This document shows positions 1 to 8,344 of a stretch of DNA of 64,000 nucleotides, piece after piece. A program made the translations under genes and the position numbers. The stretch comes from Nocardioides pini (lineage in GTDB: Bacteria > Actinomycetota > Actinomycetes > Propionibacteriales > Nocardioidaceae), in NCBI RefSeq assembly GCF_026712185.1, contig NZ_JAPPUX010000005.1:1-64000 (forward strand), in the 5' to 3' direction. The notes beneath the pieces were generated by a model that saw nothing but the letters and a program-made list of their open reading frames with translations, did no database searches and was not told where the DNA came from. Position 1 is the stretch's first letter; each line of letters starts with the position of its first letter.

Positions 1-31
1 TGGCGGTGATGACCAGGCGGGCTCTCGACAC
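1..31 (-). CDS. IS481-family transposase, N-terminal fragment cut by window edge
   Basis: Only ten residues are visible. From a GTG at 29-31 the minus strand reads MSRARLVITA. The pattern M-S-(K/R)-A-R-L-(I/V)-I-T-A is the familiar start of a group of actinobacterial IS481 transposases, in which a helix-turn-helix domain follows. The call rests on this short match plus the repeat-containing leader upstream. A second in-frame GTG (32-34) is an alternative start. Confidence 0.45.
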   Translation of the reverse strand, partial: MSRARLVITA

Positions 32-121
32 CACCGCAGCATCGGGTCAGGTGTCATGCACCCGGCGGAGTCGGTCCGGGATGTCTTGAGAGATCAGTCC
101 GGGATGTCCTGAAGGAACACA
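1..121 (-). mobile_element. End of an IS481-family insertion sequence (element continues left of window)
   Basis: Read on the minus strand, the first bases encode what looks like a transposase N-terminus. About 100 bp of non-coding sequence precedes it and holds two copies of GTCCGGGATGTCYTGA (74-89 and 97-112 on the plus strand, one mismatch). A duplicated ATGTCYTGA motif just outside the transposase start is typical, from memory, of the terminal inverted repeats of IS481 elements in actinobacteria. The outer boundary is placed near 118-121, where the sequence would begin TGTG on the minus strand. The other end and the target-site duplication are outside the window, so intactness cannot be judged. 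Confidence 0.5.
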
Positions 122-140
122 CCTACAGGCGCGCAGCACC

Positions 141-179
141 CAGGAGCCCCAGGCCAGCACCGCTGACCTGGGGCTCCTG
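141..179 (-). terminator. Stem-loop terminator of the M28 aminopeptidase gene
   Basis: A perfect 13-bp inverted repeat, CAGGAGCCCCAGG (141-153) and CCTGGGGCTCCTG (167-179), encloses a 13-nt loop. It begins 10 bp beyond the stop codon of the minus-strand aminopeptidase gene. There is no clear T-tract, which is common for actinobacterial terminators. It lies between that gene and the IS481 end. Confidence 0.7.
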
Positions 180-188
180 CCGTCTCCG

Positions 189-1913
189 CTAGCGACGGAC
201 GGGCTTCCCGTGCCCGTGCCACTTGTAGTCGGGGCCGGTCTTCCCGGCCTTGCGGGCCGAGTGGACCTTCGCGGCGAAGGGGTCCTTCGAGGCCGCGAAG
301 TAGTAGACCGCGTAGCTGGCCGCGCCCGAGAGCTCGGTGAGGCCCTTGATGGCGCCGCCGGCCATCGCCCGCTGGGCGGCGGCCTTCGCGGCGTCCGTCC
401 CACCGGGGGCGAGACCGTCCGCGTCGAGCGGCGGCACCCCGGTCAGCACGGTGATGAGGTCGTCGCAGAGCTGGTGGTAGCACGGGTCGTACCACGAGCC
501 CGCGGCACCGCCGTACACCGCAGCCTCCGCGGCGGTCTTCACGCCCTCGGCGCCGGCGAAGACGCCACCCGCGGGGATGCCGCGGTCGGTGAAGCCGACG
601 TAGTCGGACCGTCCGTCGAACGGCACCCGGGCACTCTCGAGCCCCTGGGCGCTGAACCAGTCGTCGAAGACCTGCTCGACCTTGCCCGACCCGGCGGGTC
701 CGGCGGGGTTGTCCGGGGCGGCGTTGCCGTCACCGTCGTAGACGAAGCGGACGTAGTTCGGCGAGGCGAGCATGTCGTAGTCGAGCATCACGTCGATCTT
801 GTCGACCTCGGCCTGGCTGAGGTTGTGGGCGTAGTAGGTCGAGCCGACCAGCCCGTTCTCCTCGGCGCCCCACCACGCGAACCGGATCTTGTTGCGCAGC
901 TTGTAGTGGCCCGAGGCCAGCTCCTCGGCCTGGGCGAGCAGCGTCGCCGTTCCCGAGCCGTCGTCGTTGATGCCCGGGCCCGCCTCCACCGAGTCGAGGT
1001 GCGCGCCGACCACGACGACGTGGTCCGGGTCGCCACCGCGGGTCTCGGCGATCACCTGCGGCAGGAAGCGGTCGGTGAACGTCCCGTAGACCTTGAAGTC
1101 GACCGTCGGGTTCTGGCCCTGCTTGTAGGCCTGCAGCAGCTCGTTGCCGAGGGTGTAGCTGGAGATGACGGCGGCGATCGTCGCCGGCGGGTCGGGCTGG
1201 TTGTCGACGAAGATCGGGTTCTGCCGGGCCGGGGTGTTGCCCTCGTTGTAGATGATCACGCCCGTGGCCCCGGCCGCCTGCGCCAGCGACCACTTCGTGA
1301 CGAAGGCGCACGTCCCGCGCTGCACCAGCGCGACCTTGCCGGACACGCCGGTGTAGTCGGCCGCCTCGCAGCCGCTGTCCGAGCCGCCCGTCGGCGGGTC
1401 GACGATGCCGCCGACCGGGAACACGGGAGCGTTGGTCAGCTCCACGGTCGGCGAGTTGGCCATGGTGATGAAGTCCGCGGTCGGCTGGTCGCTGTCCTCG
1501 GCGTCGCCCGGGACGTACGTCTTGGGCGGCGAGACGCGGTTCAGGACCGGCGGCTGCGTCTCGGCCCAGACGGGGTAGTTGAACTGGGTGACCTGCGGGC
1601 GGTAGCCGGCGTCCTCGAGCGTCGACACGACGTAGTCGAGCGACTCCTGGTAGCCGGGCGAGAACACCTCGCGCGTGTTGCCGTTGAGGGACGCGATGCG
1701 CTGCAGGGCGACCTGGTGCTGGGTGATCTCGGGGACGGAGACGCCCCTGACGAACTTCTTCGCCTGGGGGCTGTCCGGGGTGACACCGTGGGCCGAGTGG
1801 CCGGGATGTGCCTTGGTGGCAGTCTGGACGGCGCCTGATCCGGACGAGGCGGCCGCGGTGGCGAGCACGACGGAGGTCGTGCTCGCGATCAACAGCTTGG
1901 ACGCAGTGTTCAT
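189..1913 (-). CDS. Secreted M28-family zinc aminopeptidase with PA domain
   Basis: A 574-residue exported peptidase of the Streptomyces griseus aminopeptidase / M28 type, expected to remove N-terminal residues from extracellular peptides. A signal-like N-terminus with a hydrophobic run occupies residues 6-22. A protease-associated (PA) insert follows at about 175-260 (GKVALVQRGTCAF). The catalytic core has the expected metal and catalytic signatures: HLDS (His305), GINDDGSG, WWGAEENG (Glu351/352), and a late His in YHQLCDD. The ATG at 1911-1913 is preceded by AGAGGGAG. It is monocistronic, ends at a strong stem-loop, and is divergent from the hemerythrin gene. Substrate preference cannot be read from the sequence. 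Confidence 0.9.
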   Translation of the reverse strand: MNTASKLLIASTTSVVLATAAASSGSGAVQTATKAHPGHSAHGVTPDSPQAKKFVRGVSVPEITQHQVALQRIASLNGNTREVFSPGYQESLDYVVSTLEDAGYRPQVTQFNYPVWAETQPPVLNRVSPPKTYVPGDAEDSDQPTADFITMANSPTVELTNAPVFPVGGIVDPPTGGSDSGCEAADYTGVSGKVALVQRGTCAFVTKWSLAQAAGATGVIIYNEGNTPARQNPIFVDNQPDPPATIAAVISSYTLGNELLQAYKQGQNPTVDFKVYGTFTDRFLPQVIAETRGGDPDHVVVVGAHLDSVEAGPGINDDGSGTATLLAQAEELASGHYKLRNKIRFAWWGAEENGLVGSTYYAHNLSQAEVDKIDVMLDYDMLASPNYVRFVYDGDGNAAPDNPAGPAGSGKVEQVFDDWFSAQGLESARVPFDGRSDYVGFTDRGIPAGGVFAGAEGVKTAAEAAVYGGAAGSWYDPCYHQLCDDLITVLTGVPPLDADGLAPGGTDAAKAAAQRAMAGGAIKGLTELSGAASYAVYYFAASKDPFAAKVHSARKAGKTGPDYKWHGHGKPVRR

Positions 1914-2022
1914 CGCTCCCTCTCGGGCGGCCGGCGCACACGTTCGACCCGATGCCGAGGCGGTCGGCTGCCAGCCTTCGAATCTAGTGACGCGCCGAGG
2001 ACGGGCGGTATCCCCTCGATGA

Positions 2023-2058
2023 GGCAACTTGGGGCAACCGCTGGCAACACGGGGCAAC
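2023..2058. repeat. Four GGCAAC hexamers in exact 10-bp phase
   Basis: GGCAAC occurs at 2023-2028, 2033-2038, 2043-2048 and 2053-2058, exactly one helical turn apart. The array sits in the 168-bp gap between the divergent aminopeptidase and hemerythrin genes, ending 24 bp before the hemerythrin start. Same-face phasing of identical hexamers suggests a cooperative protein-binding site, but this is inference. It could instead be a short decamer slippage repeat. Confidence 0.6.
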
Positions 2059-2081
2059 CTCGTCGCCGTAGGCTCGGCAGC

Positions 2082-2621
2082 ATGCCGCCCATCGATGACG
2101 CCACCCGACCTCGCGTCGCGGGCTCGGTCGAGCTGGAGCCGCGCCAGCGCGCCGCCGGCGCCCACCTGCGGATGGTCCACGACCACTTCCGCCACCAGCT
2201 CGAGACCCTGACGCGGGCTGTCGAGGACCTGCAGGAAGGCGCGGGCGGCGTGGAGGCCGTCCGCGCCGGCGTGCACGAGCTGGCCCCGTCGCTGACGGCG
2301 CAGCAGGTGGCCGGGCTGTGCGGTCAGGTGTGCCGGTTCCTCACGATGCACCACTCGATCGAGGACCAGAACCTGTTCCCCGCCGTCGCGACGATGGACC
2401 GGTACGCGCCGGTCGCGGCCCGCCTCGCCGAGGAGCACCTGGTCGTCCACGCCCACCTCGAGCGGGTCGACGACCTGGCGGTCGCGGTGCGGGCCGACCC
2501 GGGTCGGGTCCCCGAGCTGGTGGTGGCGGTCGCCGAGCTCCGGGCCGACCTCGAGTCGCACTTCGCCTACGAGGAGACCGAGATGACCGAACCGCTGGGG
2601 CTCCTCGGGCTCGGCATCTAG
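2082..2621 (+). CDS. Hemerythrin (HHE) domain protein
   Basis: A 179-residue cytosolic protein with the histidine pattern of the HHE cation-binding fold: MVHDHFRHQLE (helix 1), MHHSIEDQNLFP (helix 2), EEHLVVHAHLE (helix 3) and LESHFAYEETE (helix 4). Such proteins bind a di-iron centre and are used for O2, NO or redox sensing, iron storage or repair. Which role applies here is not visible. The start chosen is the ATG at 2082, where the protein becomes helical; an earlier in-frame ATG at 2019 would run through the GGCAAC array. The stop overlaps that of the convergent MarR gene by 4 bp (shared CTAG). Confidence 0.85.
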   Translation: MPPIDDATRPRVAGSVELEPRQRAAGAHLRMVHDHFRHQLETLTRAVEDLQEGAGGVEAVRAGVHELAPSLTAQQVAGLCGQVCRFLTMHHSIEDQNLFPAVATMDRYAPVAARLAEEHLVVHAHLERVDDLAVAVRADPGRVPELVVAVAELRADLESHFAYEETEMTEPLGLLGLGI

Positions 2622-3112
2622 CCGGCGCGCTCCGGGTCGTAGAGGACGGTCATCCGCCCGTCCGGGTCGAGCCGGGACAGGAGCGCGTCGCCGATCTCCT
2701 TGAGCTGCCCGAGCTGCTCGCGGGTGAGCGGGTCGAGGACGTGCTGCCGCACGGTGTCGACGTGCCCCGGCGCCGCGGCCACCACCGCGTCCCAGCCGGC
2801 ATCGGTCAGGCGGGCGTTGGTCGCGCGCCCGTCCTCCGGGCAGGGGAACCGCTCGACGAGCCGACGGTCCTCGAGGCGTCGTACGACGTGGGAGAGCCGC
2901 GGCAGCGTGGCGTTGGTGCGCTGGGCGAGACCCGTCATCCGCAACGTCCGGTCGGGCGCCTCGGAGAGCATCGCGAGCACGAGGTACTCGAAGTGGGTCA
3001 TGTCCGACGCGCTGCGCAGCTGGGTGTCGAGCACACCGGGGAGCAGCTCGACGACCGCGGTCAGGCGTAGCCAGGCCTCGCGCTCGGTCTGGTCGAGCCA
3101 CTGGGTCTCCAT
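2618..3112 (-). CDS. MarR-family transcriptional regulator
   Basis: A 164-residue winged-helix repressor. The recognition-helix region has the classic form TNATLPRLSHVVRRLEDR (about residues 67-84), followed by the wing with EDGRATNARLT. It is divergent from the reductase / VOC / hydrolase operon, with 103 bp between start codons, and the gap contains a clear inverted repeat over a plausible promoter. It is therefore most likely the local repressor of that operon. MarR proteins in comparable positions, such as MhqR of Bacillus, respond to quinones or phenolic electrophiles. The inducer here is inferred by analogy only. Confidence 0.88.
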   Translation of the reverse strand: METQWLDQTEREAWLRLTAVVELLPGVLDTQLRSASDMTHFEYLVLAMLSEAPDRTLRMTGLAQRTNATLPRLSHVVRRLEDRRLVERFPCPEDGRATNARLTDAGWDAVVAAAPGHVDTVRQHVLDPLTREQLGQLKEIGDALLSRLDPDGRMTVLYDPERAG

Positions 3113-3132
3113 GGGCCGAGACTACCGATTGC

Positions 3133-3181
3133 TTGACGGAACAACCAAGACGTGTACGCTGTTAGTTGTAGTGACAACCAA
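3133..3181 (+). promoter_or_regulatory. Promoter and MarR-type operator of the reductase/VOC/hydrolase operon
   Basis: A -35-like TTGACG (3133-3138) and a -10-like TACGCT (3155-3160) are 16 bp apart, 56 bp upstream of the reductase start. Directly downstream lies the inverted repeat GTTGT-N4-ACAAC (3165-3178). It extends to 7 of 8 matches as TTAGTTGT / ACAACCAA (3162-3181). A further ACAACCAA half-site at 3141-3148 lies between -35 and -10. Size and symmetry fit a MarR dimer operator that would block initiation. Confidence 0.6.
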
Positions 3182-3215
3182 ATGGTCGTCGACCCCCACC
3201 TCCCAGGAGCACTCC

Positions 3216-3791
3216 ATGACGAACCTGTCCATCATCGGCACCGGAAACATGAGCCAGGCCATCGCCTCGATCGCAGCAAGGGGCGGGCACAGCGTCCAGC
3301 AGCTCGGCCAGAGCGACGTCGACACCGCCATCTCCGGCGACATCGTGGTCCTCGCCGTCCCCTACCCCGCCGTGGCCGACGTCATCGCCACGCGCGGCTC
3401 GCAGCTCGCCGGGAAGGTCGTCGTCGACATCACCAACCCGCTCGACTTCGCGACCTTCGACTCCCTCGTCGTCCCGGCCGACGGCTCCGCCGCGGCCGAG
3501 ATCGCCGCTGCGCTCCCCGACTCGACGGTCCTCAAGGCCTTCAACACCACCTTCGCCGGCACCCTGGCCGCCGGCACCGTCGGCCCGCTGACCACCACGG
3601 TCCTCATCGCCGGCGACGACGCCGACGCCAAGTCGACCCTGGCTGCGGTCGTCACCTCCGGCGGCCTGAAGGCGCTCGACGCCGGCTCGCTCAAGCGTGC
3701 CCGCGAGCTCGAGGCCCTCGGCTTCCTGCAGCTCACCCTCGCCGCCAACGAGAAGGTCTCCTGGACCGGCGGCTTCGGCGTCATCGCCTGA
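3216..3791 (+). CDS. NAD(P)-binding F420:NADP oxidoreductase-like reductase
   Basis: A 191-residue single-domain Rossmann protein. It starts with the dinucleotide-binding strand-loop NLSIIGTGNMSQAIA and has DIVVLAVPYPAVADV and KVVVDITNPLDF, the layout of the NpdG / NADPH-dependent F420 reductase superfamily. It ends with ELEALGFLQLTLA and a Trp-rich tail as in that family. The ATG is preceded by CAGGAG. It is first in a three-gene operon with VOC and hydrolase genes, divergent from MarR. A role in reducing quinone-like electrophiles, or in supplying F420H2 or NADPH for this, is an inference from context. Cofactor preference is undetermined. Confidence 0.8.
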   Translation: MTNLSIIGTGNMSQAIASIAARGGHSVQQLGQSDVDTAISGDIVVLAVPYPAVADVIATRGSQLAGKVVVDITNPLDFATFDSLVVPADGSAAAEIAAALPDSTVLKAFNTTFAGTLAAGTVGPLTTTVLIAGDDADAKSTLAAVVTSGGLKALDAGSLKRARELEALGFLQLTLAANEKVSWTGGFGVIA

Positions 3792-3830
3792 CCTGCACGA
3801 CCGTCCGCGCACCAGACACGAGGAGCACCC

Positions 3831-4349
3831 ATGACCGTCAACGCCGTCCGCCTCAACCACGCCGTCCTCTACGTGTCGGACCTGGAGCAGAGCATCTCGT
3901 TCTACTCCCGGGCGTTCGGCATGACGGTCATGGCACGCGAGCCCCGGGCGAACGCCGCGTTCCTGCGGCTCCCCCGCTCGGGCAACCACCACGACCTCGG
4001 CCTGTTCGGCGTCGGCCCGCAGCCGCCACGTCCCCTCGGTGGCCTGGGGCTGTACCACCTCGCCTGGCAGGTCGACACGATCGAGGAGCTGGAGCAGGCG
4101 CGCCTGACCCTGGCCGAGCTCGACGCCTACACCGGCGAGTCGAGCCACGGCGCCACCAAGAGCGTCTACGGCAAGGACCCCGACGGCAACGAGTTCGAGG
4201 TCATGTGGATGCTGCCGAAGGCCGAGTGGGGCGCCTACGCCGACTCCGCGCCCGTCGAGCGCCTCGACCTCGCCGGTGACGTACGTCGCTGGGGCGGCGT
4301 CCGCACGGCCGGCGAGCTAGTCCCGCTGGCCGCCGAGGACGTCCGATGA
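3831..4349 (+). CDS. VOC-family (glyoxalase / extradiol dioxygenase fold) metalloprotein
   Basis: A 172-residue protein of the vicinal-oxygen-chelate fold with two beta-alpha-beta modules. The N-terminal LNHAVLYVSDLEQSISFY carries the first metal His. GLYHLAWQVDTIEELEQ carries the second, and KDPDGNEFEVMW carries the Glu at the end of the second module, as in catechol-2,3-dioxygenase-like members. GAGGAG precedes the ATG. The stop overlaps the hydrolase start as ATGA, so the two are translationally coupled. In the Bacillus MhqR regulon related VOC proteins are ring-cleaving dioxygenases for hydroquinones; the same use here is plausible but unproven. Confidence 0.85.
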   Translation: MTVNAVRLNHAVLYVSDLEQSISFYSRAFGMTVMAREPRANAAFLRLPRSGNHHDLGLFGVGPQPPRPLGGLGLYHLAWQVDTIEELEQARLTLAELDAYTGESSHGATKSVYGKDPDGNEFEVMWMLPKAEWGAYADSAPVERLDLAGDVRRWGGVRTAGELVPLAAEDVR

Positions 4350-5506
4350 GCACCCCGTCGCCGGTCTTCGCCCCACCGGTGGTCGCGACCCACGGCTCCG
4401 CCGACCCCGCGGCGCCGCTGGTCGTGCTGCTGCACGGCCGCGGGTCCGACGAGACGCAGATCCTCGGCCTCGCCGCACACCTGCCCGCGGGGCCGGCGTA
4501 CGCCGCCGTGCGGGCACCGATCGCGGAGGGCGGCGGGTACGCGTGGTTCGCCAACCGCGGCATCGGGCGCCCCGTCGAGGAGTCGCTGCGCAGCACGATG
4601 GAGTGGTTCCGCACCTGGCTCGACGAGGTCGCGCCTGCCGGGCGTCCGGTGGTCCTCGTCGGCTTCAGCGGCGGCGCCGCGTTCGCGGGCGGCCTCGTGC
4701 TCGACGACCCGGCCCGGTTCGCCGGCGCCGCGATCCTCTACGGCACCCTCCCCTTCGACGCAGGCCTCGCCACCGACCCCGGCCGTCTCGCCCACCTCCC
4801 GGCCTTCGTCGCCCAGGGGGAGGCCGACCACGTCATCCCGCGCGAGCTGCTCGACCGCACGTGGCGCTACCTGCTCTCCGAGTCGGGCGCCCCGACCGTC
4901 GCCCACCGGGGTCCCGGTGGCCACCAGCTCACGGCCGACGCGGCCCACCGGCTTGGCGACTGGATCAGCCACCGCCTGGCCCACGTCGACCAGCTCGGCG
5001 CCACCCCTGCCGGCCCTCGGTCCGGCGTGAGGTGGCCCGCGTTGCCCGGTGGCGAGCTGCCGCACCGGGAGGGCCCGCGTCCCGAGGTGAGCTGGACCAT
5101 CCCGCAGCAGCAGGAGTCCCAGAACGCCCCCGCCCACCTGCAGGAGCGGCTCTTCGACGACCTCTGCACCCTGGCCGGCGTCGAGGTCGGGCCCTCCCGC
5201 ATCTCCGTGCCCGGCGCACGGGGCCTCACCCTCACTGCCGGTTCTCCGGACCCGCGGGCGTGGCTCGTGCCGCAGGTCGGCGAGTTCGCCCACCTGCATC
5301 CGGAGCACGACGGGTCGATGCACCTCGTCCTGCCGCCCGACCTCGCGGCCGACCTGGTGACCAAGGACTGGGGCGTGCCCCACATGTGGGCAGGATCGCG
5401 CCTCTCCCCCGGCTTCGTGATGGTCTTCGGACCCCGCGACGAGGACGAGCTTTCCACGGTCGTCGACATCGTGGCCGCCAGCCACGCCTACTCGGCCGCG
5501 GCGTGA
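4346..5506 (+). CDS. Phospholipase/carboxylesterase-type hydrolase fused to a DUF5519 (luciferase-like) domain
   Basis: A 386-residue two-domain protein. Residues 1-210 form an alpha/beta-hydrolase of the phospholipase/carboxylesterase (YodD/MhqD) type. LLHGRGSDE is the oxyanion strand, Ser108 lies in the nucleophile elbow GFSGG, Asp is in QGEADHVIP and His in GPGGHQL. A linker leads to about residues 255-385, where FAHLHPEHDGSMHLVLP and DWGVPH mark a DUF5519 domain of unknown function. This domain usually stands alone as a small protein. The gene is last in the MarR-controlled operon. The stop and start of adjacent units show no frameshift, so the fusion appears genuine. Confidence 0.82.
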   Translation: MSTPSPVFAPPVVATHGSADPAAPLVVLLHGRGSDETQILGLAAHLPAGPAYAAVRAPIAEGGGYAWFANRGIGRPVEESLRSTMEWFRTWLDEVAPAGRPVVLVGFSGGAAFAGGLVLDDPARFAGAAILYGTLPFDAGLATDPGRLAHLPAFVAQGEADHVIPRELLDRTWRYLLSESGAPTVAHRGPGGHQLTADAAHRLGDWISHRLAHVDQLGATPAGPRSGVRWPALPGGELPHREGPRPEVSWTIPQQQESQNAPAHLQERLFDDLCTLAGVEVGPSRISVPGARGLTLTAGSPDPRAWLVPQVGEFAHLHPEHDGSMHLVLPPDLAADLVTKDWGVPHMWAGSRLSPGFVMVFGPRDEDELSTVVDIVAASHAYSAAA

Positions 5507-5538
5507 CGTACGCCGAGGCGCTCCCGGCGTCCTGACGC

Positions 5539-5604
5539 AGGCAGTTCGCCGGGACGACCCCGCCCTCCCCGCTCAGCCCCCCGGGCGCAGACGTCGAACT
5601 GCCT
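5539..5604. terminator. Long-loop inverted repeat between convergent genes
   Basis: AGGCAGTTCG (5539-5548) and CGAACTGCCT (5595-5604) form a perfect 10-bp stem enclosing 46 nt, within which a second GC-rich pairing (5547-5553 with 5578-5585) is possible. It lies 33 bp after the hydrolase stop and 8 bp after the stop of the convergent small-protein gene, so it could serve as a bidirectional terminator. The large loop is unusual for that role, and a structured RNA cannot be excluded. Confidence 0.4.
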
Positions 5605-5611
5605 ACGTCGG

Positions 5612-5797
5612 TCAGTGCGGCAGCGGGTGGTGCCCCTTGCCGCCATGAGCGTGGCGGGCGGAGAAGCCGCGCTGCTCGCGGTTGGCGGCAAGCAGGAACA
5701 GGCCCATGCCGATCACGAACAGGACGGCCAGGGCCAGGAACAGGAGCGCGGCCGTCGTGGGCGACCAGTCGTGCTGGGCGTACTGGTGGGTGTGCAT
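5612..5797 (-). CDS. Small single-span membrane protein with His-rich tail
   Basis: A 61-residue protein starting MHTHQYAQHDWSP, with one strong transmembrane helix at about residues 14-38 (AALLFLALAVLFVIGMGLFL) followed by a cytosolic-type basic, His-rich tail ending HHPLPH. The start is supported by GGAGGT 6 nt upstream of the ATG. It is monocistronic, between the hydrolase operon (convergent) and the ureohydrolase gene (same strand, 102 bp upstream). Histidines at both ends suggest metal contact, but no family is recognised. Confidence 0.65.
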   Translation of the reverse strand: MHTHQYAQHDWSPTTAALLFLALAVLFVIGMGLFLLAANREQRGFSARHAHGGKGHHPLPH

Positions 5798-5899
5798 CGG
5801 GACCTCCGGGCTCGTCGGAACCTCCAGCGTGCTCCTCGCGACCTCTCGTCGTCAGGACCGAAGGACCCCCACACCCCGGACCGGACGACCCGGGCCTCC

Positions 5900-6910
5900 C
5901 TAGCGGTCGAGCAGCGGGCGGCTCGGGTCCCACGTCGTGCCGTCGCGCTCGTCGCGCCGCTTGCGGGCGATCGCCGAGAGCGCCTCGAGGACCACCCGGT
6001 TGGCGAGGGCCGCCGTGATGTCGGCGTGGTCGTAGGGCGGGCTGACCTCCACCACGTCGATCCCGACCACGGGCAGCTCGAGGCAGATGCGGCGCACCGA
6101 GTCGAGCAGCTCGCGCGCGGACAGCCCGCCGGGCTCCGGGGTGCCGGTCCCGGGCGCGTGGCCGGGGTCGCAGACGTCGATGTCGACGGAGAGGAAGACC
6201 CCCTCGCACTCGTCGGTGGCGATGCCGAAGGCCTCGGTCAGGCATTCGGGGAGGCCGCGGTGCACGATCTCGGTCATCTCGTAGGAGCGCATGCGCTCGG
6301 CGGCCATCCAGTCGAGGGTCTCCGGACCGGGCCAGTAGCCGCGCAGGCCGACCTGGAGGAAGCGGTCGCCGCGCAGCGCTCCTGACTCGATGAGCCGGCG
6401 CATCGGCTGGCCGTGCCCCCACAGCGAGCCGAACTCGATGTCGCCGGTGTCGGCGTGCGCGTCGAAGTGGATCATCGACACGCGGCCGTGGCCGAGCACG
6501 TTGGCCACCCCTTTGGCGTCCGGGTAGGCGATCGAGTGGTCGCCGCCGAGCACGACCGGGATCGCGCCGGCGCGGGCGACCTTCTCGACGGCCGCCTCGA
6601 GCCGGCCGAGGGTGGTCTCGATGTCGCCGGGCGGCAGCTCGACGTCGCCGGCGTCGACGACCCTGAGGTCCTGCAGGGCGTCGGTGCGCAGCGCCAGCGA
6701 GGGCCGCGACCCGTCATGGGGCAGGTAGTCGGTCATCCGGATGGCCTGCGGACCGAAGCGCGTGCCCGGCCGGTGCGACGTACCCCCGTCGAAGGGTGCG
6801 CCGACGACCACGACGTCCGCGTCGGCGTACGTCGTCTCGTCGTCGAGGCCGCACGCGGGGACGCCGAGGAAGGTGATGTCCGGACCGAACTGCGCGCCGT
6901 AGCGTGGCAT
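5900..6910 (-). CDS. Agmatinase / guanidino-acid ureohydrolase (arginase superfamily)
   Basis: A 336-residue dinuclear Mn/Ni-type hydrolase that splits urea from a guanidino compound. All metal-binding signatures are present: GGDHS, DAHAD and SVDIDVCDP. It starts MPRYGAQFGPD; substrate-loop regions GAPFDGGTSHRPGTRFGP and WGHGQPMRR are typical of agmatinase-like proteins. It is divergent (76 bp between starts) from a dialkylglycine decarboxylase-type aminotransferase. Agmatine, guanidinobutyrate, guanidinopropionate or guanidine itself are all possible substrates, since the family cannot be resolved by eye. No guanidine riboswitch was recognised in the gap. Confidence 0.85.
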   Translation of the reverse strand: MPRYGAQFGPDITFLGVPACGLDDETTYADADVVVVGAPFDGGTSHRPGTRFGPQAIRMTDYLPHDGSRPSLALRTDALQDLRVVDAGDVELPPGDIETTLGRLEAAVEKVARAGAIPVVLGGDHSIAYPDAKGVANVLGHGRVSMIHFDAHADTGDIEFGSLWGHGQPMRRLIESGALRGDRFLQVGLRGYWPGPETLDWMAAERMRSYEMTEIVHRGLPECLTEAFGIATDECEGVFLSVDIDVCDPGHAPGTGTPEPGGLSARELLDSVRRICLELPVVGIDVVEVSPPYDHADITAALANRVVLEALSAIARKRRDERDGTTWDPSRPLLDR

Positions 6911-6923
6911 GTGCCGACTCTAG

Positions 6924-8288
<1,365 letters not shown>

Positions 8289-8295
8289 CGCGCAC

Positions 8296-8328
8296 GGCGG
8301 GCCCGGACGCATCGCGTCCGGGCCCGCC
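8296..8328. terminator. Bidirectional hairpin terminator
   Basis: A perfect 15-bp inverted repeat, GGCGGGCCCGGACGC (8296-8310) and GCGTCCGGGCCCGCC (8314-8328), with a 3-nt loop. It lies 7 bp after the decarboxylase stop and 16 bp after the stop of the convergent sulfatase gene, so it probably ends both transcripts. Confidence 0.85.
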
Positions 8329-8344
8329 GCTGGTCGTGCGGCTG

